From Phytopythium helicoides (taxonomy: Eukaryota; Oomycota; Peronosporomycetes; Pythiales; Pythiaceae): 64,000 bases of DNA. The stretch is taken from positions 620,001 through 684,000 of the forward strand of contig JANFNE010000020.1 in NCBI GenBank assembly GCA_024867545.1, written 5' to 3'. Below the pieces are notes generated by a model that did not search any database, was not told where the DNA came from, and worked only from the letters and a program-made list of their open reading frames with translations. Positions 1-10,178 of the stretch are shown here, one piece after another. The position numbers and the translations under genes are program-made. Numbering within the stretch: the first letter of the stretch is position 1; each line of letters begins with the position of its first letter.

Positions 1-767
1 GCTAGGAACGCTTCGTATGCGTTCAAACTGCAAGATGGAGAACGACACAAAGTAGGCGTCCCCGTTTGGTGCCTCGAACGACCGCTCCTCTCTCAGTGGC
101 CTCCACGCGCTCCACTTGGGCCGCCGCTGGTCTAGGAAGGCCGTGGCCTTCGCTAAAATCTGTCTTTTGGCATCCAGCAGTGCTCGCTGTCGTTGCTCCG
201 CATCCGTCGTCAAGTGCAGGAACCTGTGAATGGGGTTGCCAGTCTGCGCCTCCTGCGAGCATCCAGCTTGATCAGCACCAGCCAAAGAGACGAGCAAAAG
301 ACAACAGTATACCAGCGCAGCGTACTCGCCCAGGAGCGCGTGTACGGGGGCGAACTGCAGCTGTTGATCCACCAGCAGCCTCCTCGCTCGCCGGTTCTGC
401 CAGAGTTGAGCGCTGCAGCGGCGGTTCCTGGCGTCCTCGTCCTTGTCTCGGCTCGCAGCTCCTCGCCCCGCCAGCAGCTTCAGCCGCGCGCGCAGCAGTC
501 TCTCCTGCCTCTCGAGCTGCTCCTTCTCCTCCTGCAGGCCCAGCCGCCTATCGTGAGCTGCGCGGCACTTCAAAAGGCGGCAAGGCGGCGCCAACGCACG
601 CGACGCAGCGTGTTGGTGGACTTGCGCCGCTTGCGGCCGCCCGAGCGCGCGCCGCCGCCGGAGCTTCGAGCTGCGCCTTGTTGCGCGCCTTGCGCTTCGG
701 TCGGAGAGGCGACTGGGGCCTCAGGATGCGCGCAGGCGGCGCCAGCGGCCGCGGCAGCCGACGCCAT
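1..767 (-). CDS. M96-like coiled-coil protein, 3' end off the window
   Basis: Role unknown; the resemblance is to the large oomycete M96 mating-specific/START-like family. The start is the ATG at 767. A basic stretch (GGRKRRKSTNTLRR) runs straight into a heptad-rich segment (EEKEQLERQERLLRARL) once an intron at 599-532 (68 nt, GTGCGT...CTGCAG) is removed. A second intron at 312-253 (60 nt, GTATAC...CTCGCAG) keeps frame and links LLGEYAAL to EAQTGNPIHRF. The last exon has the family's DAEQRQRALLDAKR and FEAPNGDAYFV-like segments and stays open to base 1, so the C-terminus is missing. The basic region plus coiled coil could act as a bZIP-like DNA-binding or dimerisation module; that is inference. 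A TATA-like TATATAG lies upstream on this strand near 820. Confidence 0.6.
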
Positions 768-1031
768 GCTCGCCGGCGTGCGGTAGGTGGGCTGGTTGAC
801 GACTTCTTCGCTCCCACTATATAGCTGTGTGGGATATTGAATATTAGAGGTTGGACCCGAGCCATTCCGGATATGATTTATTCTGTGAGGCCGTTGGCCG
901 ATTGGAAAGTAGAGGCACTGCTTCGATTCACAGGACATCCGAGTGGACCACATGAATGTTCAAAAACAATTAATTCGTTCCTGAGAGTATACAAATTCCA
1001 AATGAAATGCTCACGTCGCAGATCCGTAATA

Positions 1032-1072
1032 TTACCGTAAGCTTACCGTAAGATTACCGTAGTGGTACCGTG
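1032..1072. repeat. Short tandem TTACCGTA repeats
   Basis: TTACCGTA begins at 1032, 1043 and 1054, an exact 11-bp spacing, followed by a degenerate GGTACCGTGA. The period is close to one helical turn, so the copies would face the same side of the DNA. No function is known. Confidence 0.6.
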
Positions 1073-1502
1073 ATTTCTCATTCTGGACCGACCGACTCCA
1101 AATGATCCGCAATGGTCCAGAAATGGACCTCATTTTGCGCTCTTTGAATTCCATTCAATGAATCGTCTGGTACGGCACCTGGGGGGTTGTTGCTTTTGAG
1201 CGCGCAATGGCGATGCCATGGGGGATGAGCTTTGAACGGATGAGTGGGTGGCCAGGAAGGAAGTTCAGAAGGTGATCACGAACAAGTTGTTTCCAAAAGG
1301 AGGATGCTCGTGTTCACTTGGTTACGAGTGTACATGACAGCTCTCAGCATCACCTGCACCGTTTCTGATGTAGCGTCACTCTCAAGGATCGCCAAAGCCC
1401 ATCAACTCGCCGCTCTTGTCCTACCTAGGATGTGGATTGTGCTACAATCACGATGGCTACAGTCTCACTCCGTGTTGTGCATCAGTATCTTACTACTGCC
1501 AA

Positions 1503-1586
1503 GTGCTGCTTCAGAACGAAAATCAACAGAGAGGAGGGACATCAGTGCTGCTTCAGAACGAAAATCAACAGATGGGAGGGACATCT
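1503..1586. repeat. 42-bp tandem duplication, two copies
   Basis: Bases 1503-1544 are repeated at 1545-1586 with about three mismatches; each unit starts GTGCTGCTTCAGAACG. The unit length is a multiple of three but it lies in no supported gene, so it looks like a recent replication-slippage duplication. Confidence 0.8.
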
Positions 1587-2085
1587 GTCAGATTGGCGAA
1601 AAGCGACAAGTGGTCACCTAGTAGCTCGGGAGTTCTCGAAACTGTATGCGCGCTCTGCACAGGTCTTCTTCTGGCTGACCGTCCATCTCGAATAGCCTGT
1701 ACTTGGTTGCGACCCGAATTGGAGAGCAAACCGCCGTGTGGATGCATTTTTGAGGCATACTTCGTTTCGTCCGGTTAGCTCGCGGGTTCTGAGGTCGTTG
1801 TCACTACGAAATGAGGATCTGCGTGCCACGCCAACGGATTACCTGCCACGAATCCTGATTACGGGGATTTGGTTTTGCTTGTAACCGAAGTGACAAAGGT
1901 AGATTTGTCATGGTTGCGGGATGCTATTTCTCCCTGGTGTGATCCTTTGTGATGGGACGGTTACAACACTACAGCGTTGATTTAGGTGACGCGAGTTGCG
2001 TCGGTGGCTAAAGCTACAGCAATACACTTGGCAGGACCTGCCGGCATTTCCTAGCGGCGTGGCAACGAGCAGCTCGCTCAAGACG

Positions 2086-2092
2086 TCATTCC
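2086..2092 (+). promoter_or_regulatory. Oomycete initiator-like element
   Basis: TCATTCC matches the oomycete initiator consensus TCAYTYY and lies 46 nt upstream of the hydrolase ATG at 2138, a usual distance. The flanking FPR element is not clear. Match by consensus only. Confidence 0.4.
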
Positions 2093-2137
2093 GAAACCTT
2101 CCGGCATCCCCTCAAGTACTCTCCTCTATCGTCTCCG

Positions 2138-3562
2138 ATGCTCTCAGCTCGCACTCTCGCTCTCCTCGCGGCCGCTCTCCCTGCGGTGGTGCTCGCCGAT
2201 CGCCCTGCTGACCTCGTCGTCTCGAACGAAACGGCTGCCTCATATGAGTGTGGTGACGCCTGCTATGAAGCCCTCGTTGCTGGTATTGCAGCCGATGTCG
2301 ACCGTATCATTGGCCCAGATTACGACTGGGACTTCTACGCGACGGCTGACAACTTCACCGATGGAAAGCTCGGAGACCTGCTCAAGCTCAAGCCCGTTGA
2401 CCCGGCAAACCTCACGACGCTCTCGGGAATCTCTGCCTACCGATTTCAGTACGTGACCGAGGACCTCGATGGTACCTACGTCCCAGCTACGGGGTTCATC
2501 GCGCTCCCCTTCACGCTACCAGACTCGGGAAAGTTCCCACTCGTGGCATACTCGCATGGCACCATCGGTACCTCGTACGGCTGCGCACCGTCCAACGGAC
2601 CCAGCTTCTACAACTACGACAGCTGGGAGTTCCTCACCTCGGCCGGCTACGCAGTGGTGGCCACCGACTACGCCGGTCTCGGATCGAACGCAACCACGCA
2701 CAAGTACTGTGCGTTCACGTCGAACGCGAAGGACGTGTTCTACTCGCTGAAGGCTGCTCGCCAGGCGTTCGGAGCTGTGTTGACGGACCACTGGATGTCG
2801 GTGGGTCACTCGCAGGGTGGTGCGACGGCATGGAAACTGGCCGAAGACGTCGTGGGGCTGTCGGAGGCGCAGGGTAGCAATGAGGCTGACAACCATATCG
2901 GCACGGTCGCGCTCGCTCCGGCGACGAAGATCTACGACCTGTTGATGCGGGGTGTGAGCGACGTGCTGACTCGCCCAGACTTCCACAACTTCGGTACCCC
3001 TGGCTACTTCCCGCTCACCTCCATCACGGTCAAGCGCGCGTTCCCGAGCTTCAACTCGACCATCCTTGGTCCCAAGATGAGTGCTCGCATGGGTCTGATC
3101 GAGGAGGCGCAGCTGTGCCTGAATCCCGTCGGAGCTATCACCAGCGACCTCGACCCCGATGACCTCACGACGCTGACCGCTGATGGACCTGGTGCCAGTG
3201 AGTCTGACTTGGCTCTCGTCAAGAAGTTCCAGGACGATTTTGGACCTGCGAACGGCGCTGTGGCCCACGGACCTGTCCTGGTCGTGCAGGGTACTAATGA
3301 CACAGCGGTGTTGTTCCCTGTGGTCGAGGACTCGTGGGAGATCGCTTGCGCGAATGGAAGCGAGGTCCACTTTGTGACGTACCCGAAGCAGAATCACGGA
3401 GGCGTGATTGCTGCGGCGTCGCCGGACTGGCTCAAGTGGATGGCTGAGCGTTTTGAGTCTGTCAAGGATGGTCTGGTTGTCGGTGCTCCTCAGAACTGCA
3501 CTCGTGTGGACAAGGTGCCGTTCAACTACGAATTCGCCCAGGACCGCGAACCTGCACACTAA
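2138..3562 (+). CDS. Secreted alpha/beta hydrolase (secretory lipase/esterase-like)
   Basis: Probable secreted ester hydrolase. The 474-residue protein begins with a hydrophobic signal peptide (MLSARTLALLAAALPAVVLA). The nucleophile elbow is GHSQG with Ser225. The likely acid is Asp388 in QGTNDTAV and the likely base His420 in KQNHGG, in the order and spacing of the alpha/beta-hydrolase fold. The segment with YSHGTIG and TDYAGLG resembles fungal secretory lipases. Several N-glycosylation sequons (NET, NFT, NLT, NAT, NDT) fit the secretory route. Intronless; the start is the first ATG and gives the signal peptide directly. The substrate cannot be told from sequence: it could act on lipids, phenolic esters or cutin-like polymers. 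It converges on the first transporter gene, about 160 bp away. Confidence 0.8.
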   Translation: MLSARTLALLAAALPAVVLADRPADLVVSNETAASYECGDACYEALVAGIAADVDRIIGPDYDWDFYATADNFTDGKLGDLLKLKPVDPANLTTLSGISAYRFQYVTEDLDGTYVPATGFIALPFTLPDSGKFPLVAYSHGTIGTSYGCAPSNGPSFYNYDSWEFLTSAGYAVVATDYAGLGSNATTHKYCAFTSNAKDVFYSLKAARQAFGAVLTDHWMSVGHSQGGATAWKLAEDVVGLSEAQGSNEADNHIGTVALAPATKIYDLLMRGVSDVLTRPDFHNFGTPGYFPLTSITVKRAFPSFNSTILGPKMSARMGLIEEAQLCLNPVGAITSDLDPDDLTTLTADGPGASESDLALVKKFQDDFGPANGAVAHGPVLVVQGTNDTAVLFPVVEDSWEIACANGSEVHFVTYPKQNHGGVIAAASPDWLKWMAERFESVKDGLVVGAPQNCTRVDKVPFNYEFAQDREPAH

Positions 3563-3719
3563 GGCCTGTTTGCTATCACATGCGTGATAAACTGCGCAAT
3601 GCAAACTGTGAACACGCCCTGAGTTGTTTTGGGTAGACCAATGCACGCTCATACGACTGTCTTTCGTGAGGGACCAAAAGTTTATCGATATTCCAATCAA
3701 TTCACGGATTACACGAGAT

Positions 3720-5159
3720 TTACATGGAGTACATCTTGAGCTTCAGGAAGAAGAGCGAGGTCACGAAGCCGAGAACGCTCATCACGCCACCAACGAACAC
3801 CGGCAGCTTGTAGCCAAGAGACGTCTGCACCAGCGCCGTCCCGACAATGAAGTTCAGCAGCTGGCCGAAGCAGTTCGCCGAGTTGATCGCACCCACATAC
3901 ATGCCGATTTCCTGGTCCGGACCGAACACGTGCAGAATCACAGGCACCAGCAACGCGAACGCGCAGTTCTGCGTGACACCGCAAATAGCCACCACGAACA
4001 CGTCGAACGTCACGTTCGTCGACCAAGCCATGCCCAACAGAAGCATCTGAGGGATGATGGCGAGCGTCAGCGTCCACTTGGCGCCGATCGTGCGCACGAG
4101 GAACGGCAGCGACAGCGCGAAGATGTAGCCCACCACGTTGAAGAGCAGATCAGCGCGACCGCCGGCAATCGACACGCCGTGGTTGTACGCGAGCTGAGCC
4201 TCCGAGCAGTTGTCACCGCACGAGTCGGCGCTCTCAGCTGTACCACCGTACACTTCAAGCCCAAAGAACTGGCCCTTGTTGCCGTTGTAAGCAGCATAAC
4301 CATACTGAATGAAGAAGAACACGAGGCAGTAGATCATGAGCACCTTGGGCAGTGTGCGGAAACCCGTCCAAATAGCACCAAACGCCGACAGCACGCTCTT
4401 CCAGCCCGACATCGGCTCGATCTCGCTCTTGTCCAGCGGCGTCTCCTTGCCAAACACGCAGGCCACACCGACGCTGACCGCCATGACGACCGAGAGCATC
4501 CCCATGAACCAGTGGATCGAGTTGTACGCCGGTCCGAAGAACTCAATGTACCCCGCCACGAGAATCGACCCGAGAGTCGACCAAGCCTGGCCCAGCGACG
4601 CACCAAGGGTCTGCCGCTCCCCCGCGAGGTCTGCAATCAGCAGCATCGCCGGCGTCTGCACGATGTTGCACGTGATATCCATCCATAGGTAGAACGCGAC
4701 CGTGAAGACGGAGGTCCATGTGCGGTGGGTGACCTCTCCTTGGGCTCCGTTGCCGACGTCTCCGAGGGCGTCTCCGATCTCGCGCGTGTAGCCCATGAGT
4801 ATCCAGCAGATGATGCTGGCGATGGCAGCGACCATGAGGAATGGTCGACGACGGCCCCATCGACTGGTGCATCGGTCGCTGAAGACGCCGATGCTGGGTC
4901 CGATGATGGTGCCGCAGATGGGTCCGATGTACTGGGTGATCTGGACGGCGAAGTTGGGGAGCATGGTCTGGAGGTAGGGTCCGAGCGCGGCCCACTGCGC
5001 GGACCAGGCCATGTTGAGAGCCATGCGCGGCACCGAGATGACGAGAAGGAAAAGGATTGAAGGGTAAGCTCCCGCTGGCTTGGCGTCTTCCTTGGTGGAG
5101 CTCATCTTGGGCGAAGCATGCTCCGCGTAACCCGGAGTACCCGCCTCGAGGTTCTTCAT
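3720..5159 (-). CDS. GPH/SLC45-type sugar transporter, copy 1
   Basis: Predicted proton-coupled sugar (sucrose-like) symporter of the major facilitator superfamily, 479 residues with about 12 membrane segments. The diagnostic motif is DRCTSRWGRRRPF in the loop between segments 2 and 3, as in plant SUT and animal SLC45 carriers. The start at 5159 (MKNLEAGTPGY) was chosen because the two paralogues begin the same way; the open frame runs upstream to 5282. The N-terminal 40 residues differ from copies 2 and 3 (HASPKMSSTKEDAK against HASPKINGDAQ), while the rest is nearly identical. Small differences include loop residues FGLEVYGG against FGLVVYDG and the C-terminus KMYSM against KMNSM. The 3' flank is unrelated to the other copies. 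Substrate is inferred from family only. Confidence 0.82.
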   Translation of the reverse strand: MKNLEAGTPGYAEHASPKMSSTKEDAKPAGAYPSILFLLVISVPRMALNMAWSAQWAALGPYLQTMLPNFAVQITQYIGPICGTIIGPSIGVFSDRCTSRWGRRRPFLMVAAIASIICWILMGYTREIGDALGDVGNGAQGEVTHRTWTSVFTVAFYLWMDITCNIVQTPAMLLIADLAGERQTLGASLGQAWSTLGSILVAGYIEFFGPAYNSIHWFMGMLSVVMAVSVGVACVFGKETPLDKSEIEPMSGWKSVLSAFGAIWTGFRTLPKVLMIYCLVFFFIQYGYAAYNGNKGQFFGLEVYGGTAESADSCGDNCSEAQLAYNHGVSIAGGRADLLFNVVGYIFALSLPFLVRTIGAKWTLTLAIIPQMLLLGMAWSTNVTFDVFVVAICGVTQNCAFALLVPVILHVFGPDQEIGMYVGAINSANCFGQLLNFIVGTALVQTSLGYKLPVFVGGVMSVLGFVTSLFFLKLKMYSM

Positions 5160-6742
5160 CAGGGCTGGGATGCTGGTAATACAACTAGAGAAGTCGGTGT
5201 TGCACGTCCGAGGTGAATTCGAGAATGAGCTTTCGAAGAGCTTTGGCGCGAGCGCGGCGCTACAGTACGTCACCGGTCGCAATTCTTAGGCGCTGCTAGG
5301 GCTCCGCGTAACGGAGCGCGTTGGCTATGTTTCCTTCAACCAAGTGCAGCGAATGTTGGGACAAAATAGAGGCTGTTGCGATCAATACGGGCCGTCGACA
5401 GCGCTTACATCGGTGTGTGGAGTGGCGAGATACAGTACAGGTCGTCGTAAAGGTCGCAATGGTGACAAGACTACCATGTTTCCACAATGCCATCTCGCCA
5501 CCTAGCTGCAAGCTCCACAATGACACTCGCCTCCATCTCCTGGTTGCTCGCCTGGGCGTTTACCCCGCGCCATTCTTTTCGCTGCATCCCAAGCTCAAAG
5601 TGGAGTGCAGGTCAAATCTTCAGTTCTGAAGTTTCTGCTGCGTTGCGTTTCTGAAGTTTGACTTGTTAATTCAGTACGTATAATTTGTTGTTCACTAACT
5701 GCCAAGCAGGCATCACACAACAGAGCGTGCTCATGAATTCACACCCACTTTCGTGGTGCTTTACTTATGTGTAGTGACAGAGTGGCACGCTTGTACAACC
5801 TCTTCAATGCCCAAACCTTCACGCCATAAAAGTTTGGTGTGGAATTCATCCACGCTTCAAATGGCTCTGCTTGCCGTCCATACCGTACGAGTTCCATACA
5901 GTAGCTGAAGCGCCCTTCATGAAATCAGCTTTCGATGACCTGCTTCTGATCTTTGTGATCGTTTTGATCGCGAAGCAGCTCTGTTTTTTTAGCCCTGGGC
6001 TCTCTCGGCTCGAAAACAAAAGTCTTTTGTTGGCAACTTCACTCACACTATTCGGAGCAGTCTGGGAAACAAGATGGGCGGTAAATCAAGTTGCGTACGG
6101 TACCTTGTTATCCTAGAGTGAGCCTCAGCGGGAACAGGTTCGAATCCTCCCAACGTCAAACCACTCAGTAGCAACTCATCCAGCAAACAAGCAGAAAAAA
6201 ACACTAAAGTGGTGCACTCTCAAAAATCTTTCAACCTCGCAGCAGCAAGGTTCATCCAGGATGGCCTCGATCTAGGCCACCACCGAATGTCAACGTACTG
6301 TACCATACACTAGTGTCGTGCTCATCAATCGAGCGTGAGCCCAGAGCGCACAGCACTGACCTTCCAGCTCTGCCCTTCATACAGTAGCGCTTGTCCTGAA
6401 GTTCATCCACGCAGCACATGGCTGAAGCAGGAACGTGGTTGAAGTGAGTAGAGCAAAGCCTGCGTGAGACGAATTGAAACTGAGCTTGTACAGTACATGC
6501 ACGAAGTCGCCAGACGCATCACACACGTGGTGCGCGTCGAATGGGCAAGTTGGGGGACAACAGATGAGGTGATGTATCGAGAGTGGGCGACTGTGTGCAT
6601 TATTTGTACAGTATTGCCATCCCCTGTATCAAAGTTGTGTGGTGAACAGCCGGAGAAGACCGATTACAGAGCTCGAACAGCGACCAACTAACACCGAAGC
6701 GATAGCAATCATCTTGAACTCCCAATAATATAAAATACAGCA
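5160..6742. other. Intergenic region between transporter copies 1 and 2
   Basis: No supported gene. Small ORFs lack domains. Two loosely similar segments occur near 5845-5925 and 6375-6435, sharing TTCATCCACGC and CATACAGTAGC, which may be decayed repeats. A tRNA-like GGTTCGAATCC at 6138 was considered and rejected. The stretch before the inverted repeat contains AATATAAAATA near 6727. Confidence 0.5.
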
Positions 6743-6831
6743 GTACGCAGCGACTCCTGCAGTCGTTCGCCGTTTTACTCCGAAGTCCGTCGACGCACTC
6801 GCACCACCTCGCTCAGTCCCGCTGCTCCAGC

Positions 6832-6852
6832 ATCAAGAACCTCGAAGGGGGC
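6832..6852 (+). pseudogene. Relic of a transporter start codon region
   Basis: ATC AAG AAC CTC GAA reads IKNLEGG, matching the conserved transporter start MKNLEAG with ATG changed to ATC; similarity is lost after about seven codons. It points away from copy 2 and lies in the outer part of the arm. The same relic is in the right arm at 12067-12047 on the minus strand, so it predates the duplication. It may be the remnant of a fourth copy. The short match makes this tentative. Confidence 0.35.
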
Positions 6853-7294
6853 TGCTCTACCCTTCAATATTTTGTAGTTTGGAGGATGAAAACGTGGAGC
6901 AACGGAGTCGATAACTTAACGCGCATTTGAATCCTGCAGACCGCTGTGCTGTTCGTTGCTCTTGGACCAAGAGCAAACAGTATCTCGGTAGGCGATAGAT
7001 AGCACCGACGACAAACTGACCCTTGAAAGCGGTGACGCAAAAGACCCGACACAGTATCAACAACGCCGATTTGCGCAGAGTACGCATTTTCCAGCAGGGC
7101 CGAGACAAATACAGGTTAGGTGGGAAGCAACGGACGAGAAATACCCACTGCCACACAATCATCTGCATTCAGTGTTAGACTGTAGAAAAAGTCGCTTCAC
7201 AATTCACAAGAAAACAAACAAAAATGGCAAAACCAATTCTTTAGGCAATTGGCACAACCTAAGGTACTAGAGAAAACAAACAGCAGTAACAACT

Positions 7295-8728
7295 CTACAT
7301 CGAGTTCATCTTGAGCTTCAGGAAGAACAACGAGGTCACGAAGCCGAGAACGCTCATCACGCCACCAACGAACACCGGCAGTTTGTAGCCTAGAGACGTC
7401 TGAACCAGCGCCGTGCCGACGATGAAGTTCAGCAGCTGGCCGAAGCAGTTCGCCGAGTTGATCGCACCCACATACATGCCGATCTCCTGGTCCGGACCGA
7501 ACACGTGCAGAATCACAGGCACCAGCAACGCGAACGCGCAGTTCTGCGTGACACCGCAAATAGCCACCACGAACACGTCGAACGTCACGTTCGTCGACCA
7601 AGCCATGCCCAACAGAAGCATCTGAGGGATGATGGCGAGTGTCAGCGTCCACTTGGCGCCGATCGTGCGCACGAGGAACGGCAGCGACAGCGCGAAGATG
7701 TAGCCCACCACGTTGAAGAGCAGATCGGCGCGACCGCCAGCAATCGACACACCGTGGTTGTACGCGAGCTGAGCCTCCGAGCAGTTGTCACCGCACGAGT
7801 CGGCACTCTCGGCCGTACCGTCGTAGACGACGAGGCCGAAGAACTGGCCCTTGTTGCCGTTGTACGCCGTGTAGCCGTACTGGACGAAGAAGAACATGAG
7901 GCAGTAGACCATGAGCACCTTGGGCAACGTACGGAAACCCGTCCAGATAGCACCAAACGCCGACAGCACGCTCTTCCAACCCGACATCGGCTCAACCTCG
8001 TTCTTGTCCAGCGGCGTCTCCTTGCCAAACACGCAGGCCACACCGACGCTGACCGCCATGACGACCGAGAGCATCCCCATGAACCAGTGGATCGAGTTGT
8101 ACGCCGGTCCGAAGAACTCAATGTACCCCGCCACGAGAATTGACCCGAGAGTCGACCAAGCCTGGCCCAGCGACGCACCAAGTGTCTGCCGCTCCCCCGC
8201 GAGGTCTGCAATCAGCAGCATCGCCGGCGTCTGCACGATGTTGCACGTAATGTCCATCCATAGGTAGAAAAAAACCGTGAACACGGAGGTCCATGTGCGG
8301 TGGGTGACCTCTCCTTCGGCTCCGTTGCCGACGTCTCCGAGCGCGTCTCCGATTTCGCGGGTGTAACCCATGAGGATCCAACAAATGATGCTGGCGACGG
8401 CAGCGACCATGAGGAAAGGTCGACGACGGCCCCATCGACTGGTGCATCGGTCACTGAAGACGCCGATGCTGGGTCCGATGATGGTGCCGCAGATGGGTCC
8501 GATGTACTGGGTGATCTGGACGGCGAAGTTGGGGAGCATGGTCTGGAGGTAGGGTCCGAGTGCGGCCCACTGAGCTGACCAGGCCATGTTGAGAGCCATG
8601 CGCGGGAGCGAGACGGCGAGCAGCAGCCAGATGGACGGGTTGGCACCCGGGGCGTCTTGGGCGTCTCCGTTGATCTTGGGCGAGGCGTGGGAGGCGTAGC
8701 CGGGAGAGCCGGCCTCGAGGTTCTTCAT
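7295..8728 (-). CDS. GPH/SLC45-type sugar transporter, copy 2
   Basis: Predicted 477-residue MFS sugar symporter with about 12 membrane segments and the DRCTSRWGRRRPF hallmark. It starts at MKNLEAGSPGY (8728) and ends KLKMNSM. I count only five amino-acid differences from copy 3: FTVFFYLW/FTVVFYLW, KNEV/KSEI (two), VLMVYC/VLMIYC and PFLVRT/PFFVRT. It is transcribed away from copy 3, with a 1.45-kb divergent promoter region between the two ATGs. An initiator-like TCACTCT (minus strand, 8801-8795) lies about 70 nt upstream. The gene lies wholly within the left inverted-repeat arm. The frame is intact, so it is probably functional. Confidence 0.85.
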   Translation of the reverse strand: MKNLEAGSPGYASHASPKINGDAQDAPGANPSIWLLLAVSLPRMALNMAWSAQWAALGPYLQTMLPNFAVQITQYIGPICGTIIGPSIGVFSDRCTSRWGRRRPFLMVAAVASIICWILMGYTREIGDALGDVGNGAEGEVTHRTWTSVFTVFFYLWMDITCNIVQTPAMLLIADLAGERQTLGASLGQAWSTLGSILVAGYIEFFGPAYNSIHWFMGMLSVVMAVSVGVACVFGKETPLDKNEVEPMSGWKSVLSAFGAIWTGFRTLPKVLMVYCLMFFFVQYGYTAYNGNKGQFFGLVVYDGTAESADSCGDNCSEAQLAYNHGVSIAGGRADLLFNVVGYIFALSLPFLVRTIGAKWTLTLAIIPQMLLLGMAWSTNVTFDVFVVAICGVTQNCAFALLVPVILHVFGPDQEIGMYVGAINSANCFGQLLNFIVGTALVQTSLGYKLPVFVGGVMSVLGFVTSLFFLKLKMNSM

Positions 8729-8794
8729 GGCGCACCGATCGACTGGAAGGGAAGACTTGACTTGTGTGCAGTAGTAGTGGAGTTAGGAAATTGA

Positions 8795-8801
8795 AGAGTG
8801 A
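8795..8801 (-). promoter_or_regulatory. Initiator-like TCACTCT upstream of transporter copy 2
   Basis: TCACTCT fits the oomycete initiator TCAYTYY and is followed by TCAAT in both arms of the inverted repeat (the other is at 10086-10092). Conservation between arms is expected from recent duplication, so it is only weak evidence of function. Confidence 0.35.
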
Positions 8802-9019
8802 GGAGGTGCGAGCGGCGGGTCCGTGCTTCTTTTGGCGAGAGCTAGCTTCTTGCTGCCGTCACGCTGCGGTCGAGCGCGGCTGGCGAGGTTCCGAGGTGGA
8901 GAGTGGAGTGTGTCGTGTGTGATGGATGCACCGCAGTGCGGTACACACACCGTGATATGGAGCGACTCGTGTGCTGTCGAGTCTCCGAGTCACCCGTGGC
9001 GTCGTGGATGCAGTGACTT

Positions 9020-9869
9020 CGCCAGTTGCAGTGGGTGTACAGTACGAATCGTCGATGGTATGACTGGTTGAAGTGGGCATAAGAGATACTGTTGAAAAAT
9101 ACTGTATGTACTGTACGGCACAGCACCGTATCTGCTTCGGCTGGACCTCCAGCGCAACTTTTCAAGTGCGAGCAGTCGAAACGAGGCTCGCGCAGTGTGG
9201 GCGACGCGCATCTCTTCTTGCCGGCACGCGTTGTTCAAAGTCAATCGATGAGCAATTGTATCGAGACTTCCGAATGAGTTTTGTTGAATCCTTTTTTCCG
9301 AAGTGGTCACGGGTCAAACAGCAGATCGCCACCCTCAAAATTCAGAACTGAATTTTGCACCGAAAGAAAGATGGGAACCTCAGTAATGGGAGTTGCCTCT
9401 GCTCAGCGGGCCTCTACATGAAATTGAATCATCAAACGAATTACTGTGGCGATCGACACTATGAGTGGAGATCGACAGCAACACCTGCAGCGTGTCGGCG
9501 GAGCGAGGGAGCGTGAAGTGGCATCCAACTGCGCCTTGAACAAGCGAGCTGAGTCGCAATGAACAGTCATCACGTACGTCTTCGCGCGGTCACGGGAAAC
9601 CGAAGTTGCACAGCGCTCAGGCTTTCCTGCCAGATCGGATCCGTTGGCACGGGATTTTAATCTGGGTGGCCTGGTCGATGCAAAAGTGCGTGCTATGCGC
9701 TTACGGCACAGTCCAGCTGCAACTGCTTCGCCGTGTGCAAGCGCTAAGCATGTGGATTTGAAAAAGGCGGTCGTGATGTTGCTTCAGTATTTTTGTATGA
9801 TGCTTCAGTATTTGCTATGCCCGCTTCAAGCAGATGCGCCGGCGCTCTTGCTACCTTTAGCAGCGGCCA
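9020..9869. other. Spacer between the inverted-repeat arms
   Basis: 850 bp of mostly unique sequence between the two arms, part of the divergent promoter region of copies 2 and 3. Partly decayed arm homology is visible near 9060-9110 against 9780-9840 (CAGTATTTTT and TATGCCCRCTTCAA). No gene is supported. Confidence 0.6.
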
Positions 9870-10085
9870 AAGTCACTGCATCCACGACGCCACGGGTGAC
9901 TCGGAGACTCGACAGCACACGAGCCGCTCCATGCCACGGTGTGTACCGCACTGCGGTGCATCACACACTACACTATATTATAGTACACTCTCCGCCTCGG
10001 AACCTCGCCAGCCGCGCTCGACCGCAGTGTGACGGCAGCAAGAAACTCTCGCCAAAAGAAACACCGACCCAGCGCTCGCTCTTCC

Positions 10086-10092
10086 TCACTCT
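10086..10092 (+). promoter_or_regulatory. Initiator-like TCACTCT upstream of transporter copy 3
   Basis: TCACTCT followed by TCAATCTC, 93 nt upstream of the ATG at 10179; it fits TCAYTYY. It is the counterpart of the element at 8801-8795. Confidence 0.35.
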
Positions 10093-10178
10093 TCAATCTC
10101 CTGTCCGCCGCAACAGTCTCGGCAACTCCACGACTACTGCACACAAGTCTTCCCTCCCAGTCGGTTGGTCGGTGCGCC

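Larger units (their letters stand above)
768..2137. other. Intergenic spacer with small repeats
   Basis: No convincing gene. Overlapping ORFs of 60-125 codons in several frames show no domain. It contains TTACCGTA repeats at 1032-1072 and a 42-bp tandem duplication at 1503-1586, listed separately. The right end is the promoter of the hydrolase gene. Confidence 0.6.
6743..9019. repeat. Left arm of a 2.3-kb inverted duplication
   Basis: The reverse complement of this segment is found at 9870-12156. Homology starts at GTACGCAGCGACTCC (6743) and ends at CAGTGACTT (9019). It spans the 3' flank, the entire transporter copy 2 and its promoter. In the outer flank paired coordinates sum to 18899 and in the coding part to 18907, so only small indels separate the arms. 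Weaker similarity continues inward to about 9110. Confidence 0.9.

Noticed and set aside
2516..3700. 394-codon ORF antisense to the hydrolase
   Set aside because: Arginine/histidine-rich shadow of a GC-rich coding region, with no domain; the sense strand has a complete hydrolase with a signal peptide.
3624..4688. 354-codon plus-strand ORF over transporter copy 1, with similar ones over copies 2 and 3
   Set aside because: Recurs in all three copies only because it is antisense to the conserved coding sequence; the composition (HERQRQ-rich) is that of a shadow frame.
6120..6165. tRNA-like B box GGTTCGAATCC
   Set aside because: No matching A box at the right distance upstream, the T stem pairs at only three positions and no acceptor stem can be drawn.
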